Program-made: the position numbers and the translations under genes | Notes under the pieces: model-generated | Seen by the model: only the letters and a program-made list of their open reading frames with translations | Database searches by the model: none | What the model was told of the DNA's origin: nothing | Assembly (NCBI RefSeq): GCF_002127225.1 | Contig: NZ_NFUR01000003.1 | Location: 496,001 to 560,000 of the forward strand | DNA length: 64,000 bases | Direction: 5' to 3' | Source of the DNA: Sphingomonas sp. IBVSS2 | GTDB taxonomy: Bacteria; Pseudomonadota; Alphaproteobacteria; Sphingomonadales; Sphingomonadaceae | In this document: positions 35,991 to 44,949 of the stretch, piece after piece | Numbering within the stretch: position 1 is the stretch's first letter | How the letters are laid out: each line of letters opens with the position of its first letter

Positions 35991-37147
35991 GCGACGCCGT
36001 CCTTCACACGCTCGCCCGCGATCCGCCTAGCCTCGGCGTCGATTGCCCAAACGGCTTCGAGGCTTTCCGGAGCGACCGGGTCATAGCGATCAAGCGTATC
36101 GGCAGAGATTGCGGCAATTTCAAGAAAGTTGAGACGGCCCGCAAGGAAGGCCGCAACCGCCACTTCATTGGCGGCATTCAGGATCGCCGGGCGGGCGCCC
36201 CCCGCCTCCAGCGCCTCGCGCGCCAGCCGCAATGCCGGGAAGCGCACCGGATCGGGCGCCGCGAAGTCCAGCCTTGCCATTGCCACAAAGTCGAGCGGCG
36301 GCATCGGCGTTGCCATCCGGTCGGGCCAGGCGAGCGTGTGCGCGATCGGCACGCGCATGTCCGACGGACCCATCTGCGCGAGCACCGAACCATCGACATA
36401 TTCCACCATCGAGTGGATAACCGACTGGCGATGCACGAGAATCTCCAGCGCCTCGTTCGCCACGGGAAAGAGCCGCGCCGCCTCGATCAGCTCGAGCCCC
36501 TTGTTCATCATCGTCGCCGAATCGACCGAGATCTTGGCGCCCATCGACCAGTTGGGATGCGCGCAGGCCTGGGCCGGTGTCACGCCGCGCATCGCCGCGA
36601 CGTCCCAATCGCGGAACGGGCCGCCGCTCGCGGTCAGGATGATCCGCCTGACCCGCTCCGGCCGGGCGAAATCGAAGCATTGGTAGATGGCATTATGCTC
36701 CGAATCGGCGGGCAGGATCGTGGCGCCGTGGCGCCGTGCCGCCGCGGTCACCAGGTCGCCGGCCGAGACCAGGGGCTCCTTGTTGGCGAGCACCACCGTG
36801 CCGCCGCCCTCGATCGCCGCCATCGCGGACCCCAGGCCCGCGAGCCCGACGATCGCCGCCATCGTCCAGTCGGCGCCCATCCGGGCCGCCTCGCAGACCG
36901 CCCGCGGGCCACCCGCGGCGGCGATCCCCGTCCCTGCCAGCCGAGCGCGGAGCGCCGGCAGGCAGCTTTCGTCGGCAACCACCGCATGGCGCGCGCCGGT
37001 GCGGATCGCGGCGGCGGCAAGCTTTTCGACATCGCAATTGGCGGTGAGCGCAACCACTTCGAATCGCTCGGGTTCGCGCTCGATCAGGTCGAGCGTCGAG
37101 CCGCCCACCGATCCGGTGGCGCCCAGGATCGTGACGCTGCGCCTCAT
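35987..37147 (-). CDS. dxr: 1-deoxy-D-xylulose 5-phosphate reductoisomerase
   Basis: A 386-residue NADPH-dependent enzyme of the MEP pathway. The NADPH-binding loop TILGATGSVGGSTLDL is at residues 6-21; LANKEPLVSAGD, LPADSEHNAIYQC (metal Asp/Glu) and GAKISVDSATMMNKGLE are the signature blocks. The start ATG at 37147 overlaps the cdsA stop (ATGA). Frame and start are clear although a longer open frame extends upstream across cdsA. Confidence 0.96.
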   Translation of the reverse strand: MRRSVTILGATGSVGGSTLDLIEREPERFEVVALTANCDVEKLAAAAIRTGARHAVVADESCLPALRARLAGTGIAAAGGPRAVCEAARMGADWTMAAIVGLAGLGSAMAAIEGGGTVVLANKEPLVSAGDLVTAAARRHGATILPADSEHNAIYQCFDFARPERVRRIILTASGGPFRDWDVAAMRGVTPAQACAHPNWSMGAKISVDSATMMNKGLELIEAARLFPVANEALEILVHRQSVIHSMVEYVDGSVLAQMGPSDMRVPIAHTLAWPDRMATPMPPLDFVAMARLDFAAPDPVRFPALRLAREALEAGGARPAILNAANEVAVAAFLAGRLNFLEIAAISADTLDRYDPVAPESLEAVWAIDAEARRIAGERVKDGVA

Positions 37148-37923
37148 CGGACCAGCCAGAGCACCAGCAAGGCCGCCACCGGCGCAGTCGCGACCAGCCC
37201 GTCCAGCCGATCGAGCATGCCGCCATGGCCGGGCAGCAGATTGCCCGAATCCTTCACGCCTGCCACGCGCTTCAAATGGCTCTCGAACAAGTCGCCGAGC
37301 TGCGCGAGCACCGCGAGCAACGGCGTCGCCCAGGCGAGCGCGGCCGGCAAGTCGCACAGCCAGACCAGCACGAAGGCGAAAAGCGTCGCGCCCGCGATCC
37401 CGCCCAGGAACCCGGCCCAGGTCTTGTTCGGGCTGATCGCCGGGGCGAGCCTGGGCCCGCCGATGGCGCGGCCGGCGAAATAGGCGGCGCTGTCGCACGC
37501 CCAGACCAGCGCCATCGCCCAGAAGGTCAGCAGCAGGCCATGCCCGGGCTGCTCGCGGAGAAGCACCAATGCGAGGATCGGCAGACCGACATAGAAGGCG
37601 CCGAATGCCAGTTGCGCGCGCTTCGTGACGATCATGAGGAAGAAGAAAGCGCCGATGATCAGCCCCAGCGCCAGGAAACCCGGCCCGGCCGCCAGGTCCG
37701 GCGCCATCGCGGCGAGCGGCACCGACACCGCATATTGGGCGAGCCGCTTGCCCCGAAAGTTCGCGCCCGCGAGCAGCGCCCATTCGCCCATCATCAACAC
37801 GCCGGCGACGCTGACCACCAGCCAGAAGCCCAGCCCGCCCGCATAGAGCGCGGCGAAGGCCAGGCCGATCAGCACGAAGGCGACGCCCAGCCGGGTGGCG
37901 AGCTCGGAACCGGTCCTGCTCAC
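37144..37923 (-). CDS. cdsA: Phosphatidate cytidylyltransferase (CDP-diacylglycerol synthase)
   Basis: A 259-residue inner-membrane enzyme with about 7-8 hydrophobic helices that makes CDP-diacylglycerol for all phospholipids. The CdsA signature KDSGNLLPGHGGMLDRLDG occupies 223-241; DSAAYFAGRAIGGPRLAP and SPNKTWAG precede it. The start is GTG at 37923, whose GTGA overlaps the uppS stop. Product feeds pssA at 43275. Confidence 0.95.
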   Translation of the reverse strand: MSRTGSELATRLGVAFVLIGLAFAALYAGGLGFWLVVSVAGVLMMGEWALLAGANFRGKRLAQYAVSVPLAAMAPDLAAGPGFLALGLIIGAFFFLMIVTKRAQLAFGAFYVGLPILALVLLREQPGHGLLLTFWAMALVWACDSAAYFAGRAIGGPRLAPAISPNKTWAGFLGGIAGATLFAFVLVWLCDLPAALAWATPLLAVLAQLGDLFESHLKRVAGVKDSGNLLPGHGGMLDRLDGLVATAPVAALLVLWLVR

Positions 37924-38651
37924 AAGCCCCCGAAACGCCGCTGGCGCCGGCCATATTGCGCGAGCGCCCCGGCCAGTGCGTCCTCGTCGAAATCCGGCCA
38001 GAGCGTGTCGACGAACAGGAACTCGGCATAGGCCGCCTGCCAGAGCAGGAAGTTCGACAGGCGCTGCTCGCCGGAGGTGCGGATCAGCAGGTCGAGCGGC
38101 GGCAGGTCGCCGGTATCGAGCGCCGCTTCGAACGCCTTCTCGTCGATGTCCGCGGGATCGATCTCGCCTGCCTTCGCCTTCTCGGCAAGCGTCCGCGCCG
38201 CTTCGGCCAGCTCGGCCTGGGCGCCATAGTTGAGCGCGATCACCAGCGTCGGCCCCGGATTGCCAGCGGTGCGCGCGATCGCCCCGTCGATCATCGCGAC
38301 CAGATCGGGCGACAGCTTTCGCCACGCGCCGATCACGCGGAGTTTCACGCCCTCGGAGACCAACTCGTCCAGCTCGCTCGCCAGGAAGTGGCGAAGCAGG
38401 CCCATCAGGTCACGGACCTCCTCTTCCGGCCGCCGCCAATTCTCCGAGGAGAAGGCGTAGAGCGTCAGCACCTCGATGCCGAGCTTGCGCGCGGCGCGGC
38501 TGATGCGCCGCACGGCCTCGACACCCTGTTTGTGCCCGGCGATGCGCGGCAGCAGGCGCTTCTTCGCCCAGCGCCCGTTGCCGTCCATGATGATGGCGAC
38601 ATGGCGCGGCGGCGCGGTGCCTTCCGACGCGGGAACCGGCTTGGCGGCCAT
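37920..38651 (-). CDS. uppS: Undecaprenyl diphosphate synthase
   Basis: A 243-residue cis-prenyltransferase that makes the C55 carrier for cell-wall synthesis. IIMDGNGRWAKKR (residues about 20-32) holds the catalytic Asp; the later motif DLLIRTSGEQRLSNFLLWQ is also present, as is FLFVDTLWPDFD. The start at 38651 (MAAKPVPAS) is chosen; the upstream reading enters the palindromic repeat. The stop overlaps cdsA by 4 bp. Confidence 0.96.
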   Translation of the reverse strand: MAAKPVPASEGTAPPRHVAIIMDGNGRWAKKRLLPRIAGHKQGVEAVRRISRAARKLGIEVLTLYAFSSENWRRPEEEVRDLMGLLRHFLASELDELVSEGVKLRVIGAWRKLSPDLVAMIDGAIARTAGNPGPTLVIALNYGAQAELAEAARTLAEKAKAGEIDPADIDEKAFEAALDTGDLPPLDLLIRTSGEQRLSNFLLWQAAYAEFLFVDTLWPDFDEDALAGALAQYGRRQRRFGGL

Positions 38652-38665
38652 CGTGCGAACCACCA

Positions 38666-38778
38666 CCGTCACCCCCGCGAAAGCGGCGGGCCATCTCTCC
38701 GGCGGGCCTGTCACACAACGGCTGTTGTGCGACGCGGCGCCGACAGGAGATGGGTCCCCGCTTTCGCGAGAGTGACGG
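38666..38778. repeat. Palindromic repeat between uppS and frr
   Basis: Inverted arms of about 33 bp (38666-38698 and 38745-38778), identical at 27 of the first 32 aligned positions, share the core CGCGAAAGCGG/CCGCTTTCGCG. A nested 6-bp hairpin CACAAC-GGCT-GTTGTG (38714-38729) sits in the centre. CGCGAAAGCGG-type repeats are common in sphingomonad intergenic DNA. The element overlaps the leader of uppS, so it may affect its expression. Confidence 0.6.
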
Positions 38779-38808
38779 GAAAAGACGGGGAAGAGGCGGA
38801 ATCCAGGC

Positions 38809-39366
38809 TCACTTGCCCAGGATTTCCTTTTCCTTGGCGCTCGCCGCCGCGTCGATGTCGGCGATGGTGCTGTCGGTCAGCTTCTGCACCTCGGTCTCGT
38901 GGCGCTTGCGGTCATCCTCGCCGAACAGCCCCTTCTTCTCGTCGGCCTTCAGGCTGTCATTGCCATCGCGGCGCACGTTGCGCACCGCGATGCGGGCCTT
39001 TTCGGCATATTGGCTGGCGAGCTTGGCGAGTTCCTTGCGCCGCTCCTCGGTCAGATCCGGGATCGGCAGGCGCAGCGTCTGGCCGTCGACGATCGGGTTG
39101 AGGCCGAGGCCCGCCGAGCGGATCGCCTTGTCCACCGGGCCGACATTGGTCTTGTCCCATACCTGCACCGAGAGCAGGCGCGGCTCGGGCGCCGAGACAG
39201 TGGCCACCTGGTTGATCGGCATGTGTGCGCCATAGACCTCGACCGTCACCGGATCGAGCAGCGTCGCGCTCGCGCGGCCGGTGCGCAGGCCCGCCAGGTC
39301 ATGCTTCAGCGACTCCACCGCGCCGTGCATGCGGCGCTCGAGGTCGGCCTTGTCGTATGCGGCCAT
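38809..39366 (-). CDS. frr: Ribosome recycling factor
   Basis: A 185-residue three-helix-bundle protein that, with EF-G, splits the ribosome after termination. Blocks [33 protein letters not shown] and [16 protein letters not shown] are standard RRF features. It lies between pyrH (16 bp upstream) and uppS in the typical order rpsB-tsf-pyrH-frr. Confidence 0.97.
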   Translation of the reverse strand: MAAYDKADLERRMHGAVESLKHDLAGLRTGRASATLLDPVTVEVYGAHMPINQVATVSAPEPRLLSVQVWDKTNVGPVDKAIRSAGLGLNPIVDGQTLRLPIPDLTEERRKELAKLASQYAEKARIAVRNVRRDGNDSLKADEKKGLFGEDDRKRHETEVQKLTDSTIADIDAAASAKEKEILGK

Positions 39367-39382
39367 TATCGGCTCCTCTTAT

Positions 39383-40114
39383 CTATGCGAATTGGGGTTC
39401 GTTCTGAACGATCGTCGACGTGCCTTCACCGCGCAGCACGCGGGTGAGGTTGCCGGCATCGCGAATGTTGAACACGACGATCGGAATGTCGTTGTCGCGG
39501 CACAGCGCGACCGCGGAGGCGTCCATCACCTTCAGATTGTCTGCGAGGACCCGGTCGTAGCTCAGCGTATCGTAACGCTTTGCCGTCTTCACCTTCTTGG
39601 GGTCCGCGTCATAGACGCCGTCCACCGAAGTGCCCTTGAACAGCGCGTCGCACTGCATCTCGGCCGCGCGCAGCGCCGCGGTGGTATCGGTGGTGAAGAA
39701 GGGCAGTCCGGTGCCCGCGGCGAACAGGACCACGCGGCCCTTCTCCATGTGCCGCTCGGCACGGCGGCGGATATAGGGCTCGCAGACCGAAGCCATCGGG
39801 ATGGCCGACTGGACGCGGGTATCCACGCCGATCTTCTCGAGCGCGTTCTGCATCGCCAGCGCATTCATCACCGTGGCGAGCATGCCCATGTAATCGGCGG
39901 AAGCGCGGTCGAAGCCCTGGGCCGCGCCGGCGAGCCCGCGAAAGATGTTGCCGCCGCCGACGACCATGCAGATCTCGAGGCCACTCTCCTTGGCATCCTT
40001 CACTTCGAGCGCCACGCGCTCGCAGGTGTCCGGATCGATGCCGAACTGTCCCTGCCCCATCAGGACCTCGCCCGAGAGTTTGAGGAGGATGCGTTTGAAT
40101 CGGGGAGCGGTCAT
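39383..40114 (-). CDS. pyrH: UMP kinase
   Basis: A 243-residue bacterial UMP kinase of the amino-acid-kinase fold that makes UDP from [20 protein letters not shown] is the phosphate-binding N-terminus, [12 protein letters not shown] follows, and [19 protein letters not shown] is the nucleotide-binding region. The standard pyrH-frr pair; a promoter lies at 40154-40182. Confidence 0.97.
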   Translation of the reverse strand: MTAPRFKRILLKLSGEVLMGQGQFGIDPDTCERVALEVKDAKESGLEICMVVGGGNIFRGLAGAAQGFDRASADYMGMLATVMNALAMQNALEKIGVDTRVQSAIPMASVCEPYIRRRAERHMEKGRVVLFAAGTGLPFFTTDTTAALRAAEMQCDALFKGTSVDGVYDADPKKVKTAKRYDTLSYDRVLADNLKVMDASAVALCRDNDIPIVVFNIRDAGNLTRVLRGEGTSTIVQNEPQFA

Positions 40115-40153
40115 CGGAGCCTTTGGTTACGACGGATACTGGGAGCGGCGCGG

Positions 40154-40182
40154 ACCCTAGAGGAGCGCCCCCTATATGCCAA
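40154..40182 (-). promoter_or_regulatory. Promoter of the pyrH operon
   Basis: Minus strand -35 TTGGCA (40182-40177), 17-bp spacer, -10 TAGGGT (40159-40154), 40 bp upstream of the pyrH start at 40114. This makes pyrH the head of the long run to fabZ. Confidence 0.45.
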
Positions 40183-40265
40183 GCCGGAGTTGCGTGGATT
40201 TAGCGTGCAGAACCGGGCCGGGGTGACGGCCATGCGAGGCCGAGGTGCCTGCTGGTCGATCGATC

Positions 40266-40766
40266 CTATGGCCTCGACGGATTCAACCGGTCCCGGCAGG
40301 TGATCATGCCGCCGCGCCCGTCCGCCACGCGCCGGATCCGGACGAGCGGCCCACCATCCATGCCCGGGGCGAGAAAGACCACCAGGCATATCCCCTCGCG
40401 TGCCAGCGCGCGCATCGCCACCTGCATCTCGCGCTTGCCCGCCCCTTCCGCCAGACGCACCGGCAGATACAGGCCGACATCGTCCGGGCCCCAGGGGCTC
40501 AGGTGCGGCCGCACCAGCCCGATGGCGGAAGCATGGACCTTGCCGTCGGCGATCCATTTGCCGGTCGCCGCATCGAACAACGGCAACTTCGCGAATGCCT
40601 CCGGCTCGTCCGACGAGGCCGGACGGGCCGAGGCGTTGGTGATCTCGATCTCGGCATCGGGAACCTCCGCCCCGCGCGGCGCCAGGAACCACCAGCCATA
40701 GCCGCACAGGATCAGCGCGATCCCTCCGATCAGCACGATCCGCGTCCTGGTTCCGAACCCCCGCAT
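40266..40766 (-). CDS. Membrane-anchored protein of unknown function
   Basis: About 166 residues if the start is ATG 40766 (12 codons after the first ATG at 40802). One N-terminal hydrophobic helix (ILIGGIALILCGYGWWFLA-type, about 9-28) anchors a periplasmic domain with GLYLPVRLAEGAG and MRALAREGICLVVFLAPG. The family is not recognised. The first ATG at 40802 would lie next to the tsf terminator hairpin, so the shorter form is preferred. It lies between tsf and pyrH, an unusual position in this cluster. Confidence 0.5.
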   Translation of the reverse strand: MRGFGTRTRIVLIGGIALILCGYGWWFLAPRGAEVPDAEIEITNASARPASSDEPEAFAKLPLFDAATGKWIADGKVHASAIGLVRPHLSPWGPDDVGLYLPVRLAEGAGKREMQVAMRALAREGICLVVFLAPGMDGGPLVRIRRVADGRGGMITCRDRLNPSRP

Positions 40767-40804
40767 CCCGGCGAAGCTGCACGATGCGGGCCCCGAACGC
40801 AAAC

Positions 40805-40833
40805 GGGCGCGGCACCCCGGGGATGCCGCGCCC
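40805..40833 (-). terminator. Terminator after tsf
   Basis: A perfect 10-bp stem GGGCGCGGCA (40805-40814) with TGCCGCGCCC (40824-40833), loop of 9, 23 bp downstream of the tsf stop on the minus strand. On that strand the stem is followed by GTTTGCGTT, a weak T-run. Confidence 0.7.
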
Positions 40834-40856
40834 GCGCATTCAGGTCCGGGAAGACC

Positions 40857-41783
40857 TTACTTGGTGAGGCCCGCCGTCGCGGCCACTTCGGCGGCGAAGT
40901 CGCTCTCTTCCTTCTCGATGCCCTCGCCGAGCTGGAAGCGGACATAGTCCTTGAGCACGATCGACGAACCCGCGTCCTTGCCGGCCTTGGCGATCACGTC
41001 CGCGATCGGGGTCTTGCCGTCCATGACGAACAGCTGGCTGAGCAGCGCGTTCTCCTTGGCGAACTTCTTCACCGCGCCTTCGACCATCTTGTCGATGATG
41101 TCGGCCGGCTTGCCGCTCTCGGCCGCCTTCTCCTTGGCGATCGCGCGCTCGCGCTCCAGCGTCTCCTGGTCCAGGCCGCTCTCGTCGAGCGCCAGCGGGA
41201 AGGCCGCCGCGATGTGCATCGCGACCTGCTTGCCCAGCGGCTCGAGCACGTCGACGCCGGCATCGCTCTCGAGCGCGACGAGCACGCCGATCTTGCCCAG
41301 GCCCGGGGCCGCGGCGTTGTGGACGTACGGAATCACCGCGCCCTGCGACACCTGCACCAGCTTGGCGCGGCGCAGGACCTGGTTCTCGCCGATCGTCGAG
41401 ATGTTGTTGGTCAGCACTTCCTCGACGGTGCCGGCCGGCAGCGGCGCCGCCTTGATCACCTCGATATCGTCGCCCAGCTCGAGCGCGACCGACGTCACGT
41501 CGCGCACGAAGGTCTGGAAGATCTCGTTCTTGGCGACGAAATCGGTCTGCGAATTGACTTCGACGGCCACGCCCTTGGTGCCGGCGACCGCAACGCCGAC
41601 CAGACCCTCGGCCGCAGTGCGGCTCGACTTCTTGGCGGCGGCGGCCAGGCCCTTGGAGCGCAGCCAGTCGCTGGCGGCCTCGAGGTCGCCATTGGTCTCG
41701 GTCAGCGCCTTCTTGCAGTCCATCATGCCGGCGCCGCTCTTCTCGCGGAGCTCCTTCACGGCAGCAGCAGTGATCTCGGCCAT
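40857..41783 (-). CDS. tsf: Elongation factor Ts
   Basis: A 308-residue guanine nucleotide exchange factor for EF-Tu. The N-terminal helix [21 protein letters not shown] is the UBA-like domain, and [13 protein letters not shown] is the conserved TDFV motif. The C-terminal part contains [10 protein letters not shown] and [12 protein letters not shown]. The pair with rpsB 225 bp upstream is standard. Confidence 0.97.
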   Translation of the reverse strand: MAEITAAAVKELREKSGAGMMDCKKALTETNGDLEAASDWLRSKGLAAAAKKSSRTAAEGLVGVAVAGTKGVAVEVNSQTDFVAKNEIFQTFVRDVTSVALELGDDIEVIKAAPLPAGTVEEVLTNNISTIGENQVLRRAKLVQVSQGAVIPYVHNAAAPGLGKIGVLVALESDAGVDVLEPLGKQVAMHIAAAFPLALDESGLDQETLERERAIAKEKAAESGKPADIIDKMVEGAVKKFAKENALLSQLFVMDGKTPIADVIAKAGKDAGSSIVLKDYVRFQLGEGIEKEESDFAAEVAATAGLTK

Positions 41784-41834
41784 GTCTCTTTCCTCTTGGT
41801 TGCGGCGGGCGCTTGCCCCGCCGGTATGTCAAAA

Positions 41835-41935
41835 CCCCGTTCGTCCCGAGCGTGTCGAAGGGCCGTCTCGCTTGCCGCTCCGGAAAGAAGGGCGGGGCTT
41901 CGACAACCCCGGACCTGATCCGGAGGCGAACGGGG
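41835..41935. repeat. Palindromic repeat between tsf and rpsB
   Basis: Outer arms CCCCGTTCG (41835-41843) with CGAACGGGG (41927-41935) and inner arms TGTCGAAG (41853-41860) with CTTCGACA (41898-41905) form a two-tier palindrome of about 100 bp. The GTTCGTCCCGAGCGTGTCGAAGG segment matches a repeat type seen in many proteobacterial genomes. It lies in the rpsB-tsf intergenic region and may act in attenuation or stability of the transcript. Confidence 0.55.
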
Positions 41936-42008
41936 GATAAGGCGTCGTTCCGAACTGACCGGGCGCCTAGTGCGCGCCTATGTCAGTTCGGAGACAATCA
42001 CTTGCAAG

Positions 42009-42806
<798 letters not shown>

Positions 42807-42900
42807 AGGGATAACTCCTTCCGGTTGTGCCTCTGGGAAGCGAGTGATCGCGAAGCGCGACACCGGCTTATGATGCTTCCCATGCGGGTTGAGAGCGGCG

Positions 42901-42929
42901 CGCTTACTCGAAAGCGAGCGGCGGCGCAA
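42901..42929 (-). promoter_or_regulatory. Promoter of rpsB
   Basis: Minus strand -35 TTGCGC (42929-42924), 17-bp spacer, -10 TAAGCG (42906-42901). It sits 95 bp upstream of the S2 start, leaving room for a regulatory leader of about 85 nt. Confidence 0.4.
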
Positions 42930-42998
42930 GTATCGAGATGGGCGGATTGCCTGGCGGGGCTCCGCTCCGGCGAGCCGGAACATGCGGGGAACAACCGC

Positions 42999-43028
42999 TT
43001 GACAACGGAACGTTAGCGGAACATAAAG
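42999..43028 (+). promoter_or_regulatory. Plus-strand promoter with LexA (SOS) box
   Basis: -35 TTGACA (42999-43004), then a 17-18 bp spacer and an A/T-rich -10 (CATAAA/ATAAAG, 43022-43028). Within the spacer lies GAAC-GTTAGCG-GAAC (43008-43022), an exact match to the GTTC-N7-GTTC box of alphaproteobacterial LexA read on the other strand. The overlap with the promoter would give LexA repression. It drives the small gene starting at 43121. Confidence 0.55.
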
Positions 43029-43120
43029 GGTTCACAACGCAGACAGGGAACGTCAGCGGGCGCCAAGGGATTGGAATCGCAGGATTCTTGCCAGGTAGGG
43101 CGCGTTTTGGGAGCCAAGTG

Positions 43121-43339
43121 ATGACTGCACTGCTTGCCGTTCTGCTGTTCGCCGCTGCCTTCGCCGTCGCCGGCTGGACGATCTTCTCGTCGATCGCGGC
43201 CGCCCTTCCCCGCATGCGGGAACTGACCGGCCGCACTCTCGCGGCGCCGCTGCCCGAACCGGCACAGGCCCGCGTTACCGTTCGCTATCCGGCTCCGGCG
43301 CGCCGCCCCGCGGCGTTCCCGCTGCGCGCAGCTGCCTGA
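43121..43339 (+). CDS. Small single-helix membrane protein, putatively SOS-regulated
   Basis: A 72-residue protein. The N-terminal helix TALLAVLLFAAAFAVAGWTI (residues 2-21) is a signal anchor; the rest is a Pro/Arg/Ala-rich cytoplasmic or periplasmic tail ([18 protein letters not shown]). A GGGAGCC precedes the ATG at 43121. A LexA box overlaps its promoter, suggesting DNA-damage induction. Known small SOS membrane proteins (for example SidA in Caulobacter) block division; a similar role is inference only. The 3' end overlaps the convergent pssA by 65 bp. Confidence 0.55.
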   Translation: MTALLAVLLFAAAFAVAGWTIFSSIAAALPRMRELTGRTLAAPLPEPAQARVTVRYPAPARRPAAFPLRAAA

Positions 43340-44117
43340 TCCGGCGATAGCTGCGCACGCTGAGCGGGATCGACACGAGGTACAGGATCGCGATCGCCGC
43401 AAGCGTCGGCCAGGGCGTGGCCACCAGTGCCGCGACCAGCACCACCAGCACGGCGATCGCCTCGAAGCGGATGCGCTGCTTCAGCCGGACGTGCGGCGCG
43501 AAGGTGGCGACGCTGGAGATCATCAGCACCGCGACGAACGCGCTCCACGGCGCGACCACGATCGGCGAGCGCAGGTGCGGCTCGTCGGTGAACAGCCACA
43601 GATAGAGCGGCAGCAGCGCGAGCACGGCGGCCGCGGGCGCGGGTACGCCGGTGAGGAAGCCGGCGGACTTGTGCGGCTGCTCCTCGGCATCGATCTGGGC
43701 GTTGAACCGGGCGAGGCGCAGCGCACAGAACAGCGCATGGACGAGTGCGATCATCCAGCCGAACCGGCCGAGCGCCTGCAACGACCACAGGTACAGGATC
43801 AGCGCCGGCGCCACGCCGAACGAGATCGCGTCCGACAGGCTGTCCAGCTCGGCGCCGAACCGGCTCTCGCCGCGCACCATCCGGGCGATCTTGCCGTCCA
43901 CGCCGTCGAGCAGCCCGGCGATGAGCACCATCAGGACCGCCAATTCCCATTTCCCGTCGATCGCGAACCGTATCGCGGTCAGGCCCGAGCACAGTGCGAG
44001 CGCGGTGATGGCGTTGGGCGCGATGGCACGCAGCGGTATCCCGCGCACCGGGCGCATCCGCCGCATGCGTCGCATTCGGCGCGGACGCAACACGCGCTCC
44101 TCGCGCCGGTCGCTCAC
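43275..44117 (-). CDS. pssA: CDP-diacylglycerol-serine O-phosphatidyltransferase
   Basis: A 280-residue inner-membrane enzyme of the CDP-alcohol phosphatidyltransferase family that makes phosphatidylserine. The catalytic motif DG-x2-(D/A)G..AR..G..D..D is readable in [15 protein letters not shown] and then LDSLSD. About 7-8 membrane helices follow. An Arg-rich N-terminus of about 25 residues precedes them. It overlaps psd by 4 bp, forming a psd-pssA unit for phosphatidylethanolamine. Confidence 0.95.
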   Translation of the reverse strand: MSDRREERVLRPRRMRRMRRMRPVRGIPLRAIAPNAITALALCSGLTAIRFAIDGKWELAVLMVLIAGLLDGVDGKIARMVRGESRFGAELDSLSDAISFGVAPALILYLWSLQALGRFGWMIALVHALFCALRLARFNAQIDAEEQPHKSAGFLTGVPAPAAAVLALLPLYLWLFTDEPHLRSPIVVAPWSAFVAVLMISSVATFAPHVRLKQRIRFEAIAVLVVLVAALVATPWPTLAAIAILYLVSIPLSVRSYRRIRQLRAAGTPRGGAPEPDSER

Positions 44118-44842
44118 TGCGAGATGCCGCTGACGGCGGCGGCTCCCTTCCTGGCGATGATCGTCTCGCCCGCGATCGTCCGCTGGCCGAGCGTGACCTG
44201 CGCGACATAGTCCGCGGGCAGGAACACGTCGACACGGCTGCCGAAGCGGATCAGGCCGACGCGCTGGCCGGCGACGACCATGTCACCCGGCTTGGTGAAG
44301 CTCACGATCCGCCGTGCGACCAGGCCGGCGATCTGGGTGAAGCCGATGCGCAGGCCGTGCTTGTCCTCGACGATGAAGTGCTGGCGCTCATTCTCCTCGC
44401 TCGCCTTGTCGAGATCGGCGTTGAGGAAGCGGCCCGAGATATAGATCACGTGCCGGATCGTGCCGGTGATCGGCGTACGGTTCACATGGACGTCGAACAC
44501 GCTCATGAAGATCGAGACGCGCACCATCGGTGCGTCGCCCAGCGCCTGGGGACCGCGCAGTTCGGGGGGCAGCTCCACCGGCTGGATCATCGTCACCAGT
44601 CCATCGGCGGGCGCCACCAGCATCCCCTCTCCCTGCGGCGTCACACGGATCGGATCGCGGAAGAACGCCGCGACGCCGAAGGCGAGGAACACCAGCGGCC
44701 AGGTGATGAAATCGAAGATGAACAGGCTCGCCAGGGCGATCGCGGCGGCGATGGCCACATATTTGCGCCCCTCGGGGTGGATGTCCGGGAAACGCCACTT
44801 CACCGTCGAGGTCCCCAGCGGGGGCTTGTCCATAGATGCCAT
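44114..44842 (-). CDS. psd: Phosphatidylserine decarboxylase (archaeal-type short form)
   Basis: A 242-residue pyruvoyl-dependent enzyme that converts phosphatidylserine to phosphatidylethanolamine. One membrane helix region (about 28-60) precedes the catalytic domain. [13 protein letters not shown] is the conserved middle block; the autocleavage site is Gly-Ser in [12 protein letters not shown], where the Ser becomes the pyruvoyl group. It is the short type common in alphaproteobacteria. Coupled to pssA. Confidence 0.95.
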   Translation of the reverse strand: MASMDKPPLGTSTVKWRFPDIHPEGRKYVAIAAAIALASLFIFDFITWPLVFLAFGVAAFFRDPIRVTPQGEGMLVAPADGLVTMIQPVELPPELRGPQALGDAPMVRVSIFMSVFDVHVNRTPITGTIRHVIYISGRFLNADLDKASEENERQHFIVEDKHGLRIGFTQIAGLVARRIVSFTKPGDMVVAGQRVGLIRFGSRVDVFLPADYVAQVTLGQRTIAGETIIARKGAAAVSGISQ

Positions 44843-44949
44843 TGGAAGCCTCTAGCCCCGTGTCGCGGCCAACACAACGCGGGCGAGCGCCTCTTTCCGG
44901 CCAGGTTTTTGGGGCGTAGGGAACGCCGCATCGTCATCGGGGGACTGCG

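Larger units (their letters stand above)
42807..43120. other. Divergent intergenic region of rpsB and a small membrane-protein gene
   Basis: This 314-bp region holds the rpsB promoter (42901-42929) on the minus strand and, on the plus strand, a TTGACA at 42999-43004 with a LexA-type box (43008-43022) in the spacer. No additional gene is evident; open frames here lack start signals. Confidence 0.5.

Noticed and set aside
32025..36086. A long plus-strand protein opposite bamA and rseP
   Set aside because: It is the antisense shadow of GC-rich coding sequence; it has no ribosome-binding site or domain features.
35987..38029. A single 680-residue fused protein (dxr with upstream extension)
   Set aside because: The first 294 codons read across cdsA and uppS in another frame; dxr has its own start overlapping cdsA.
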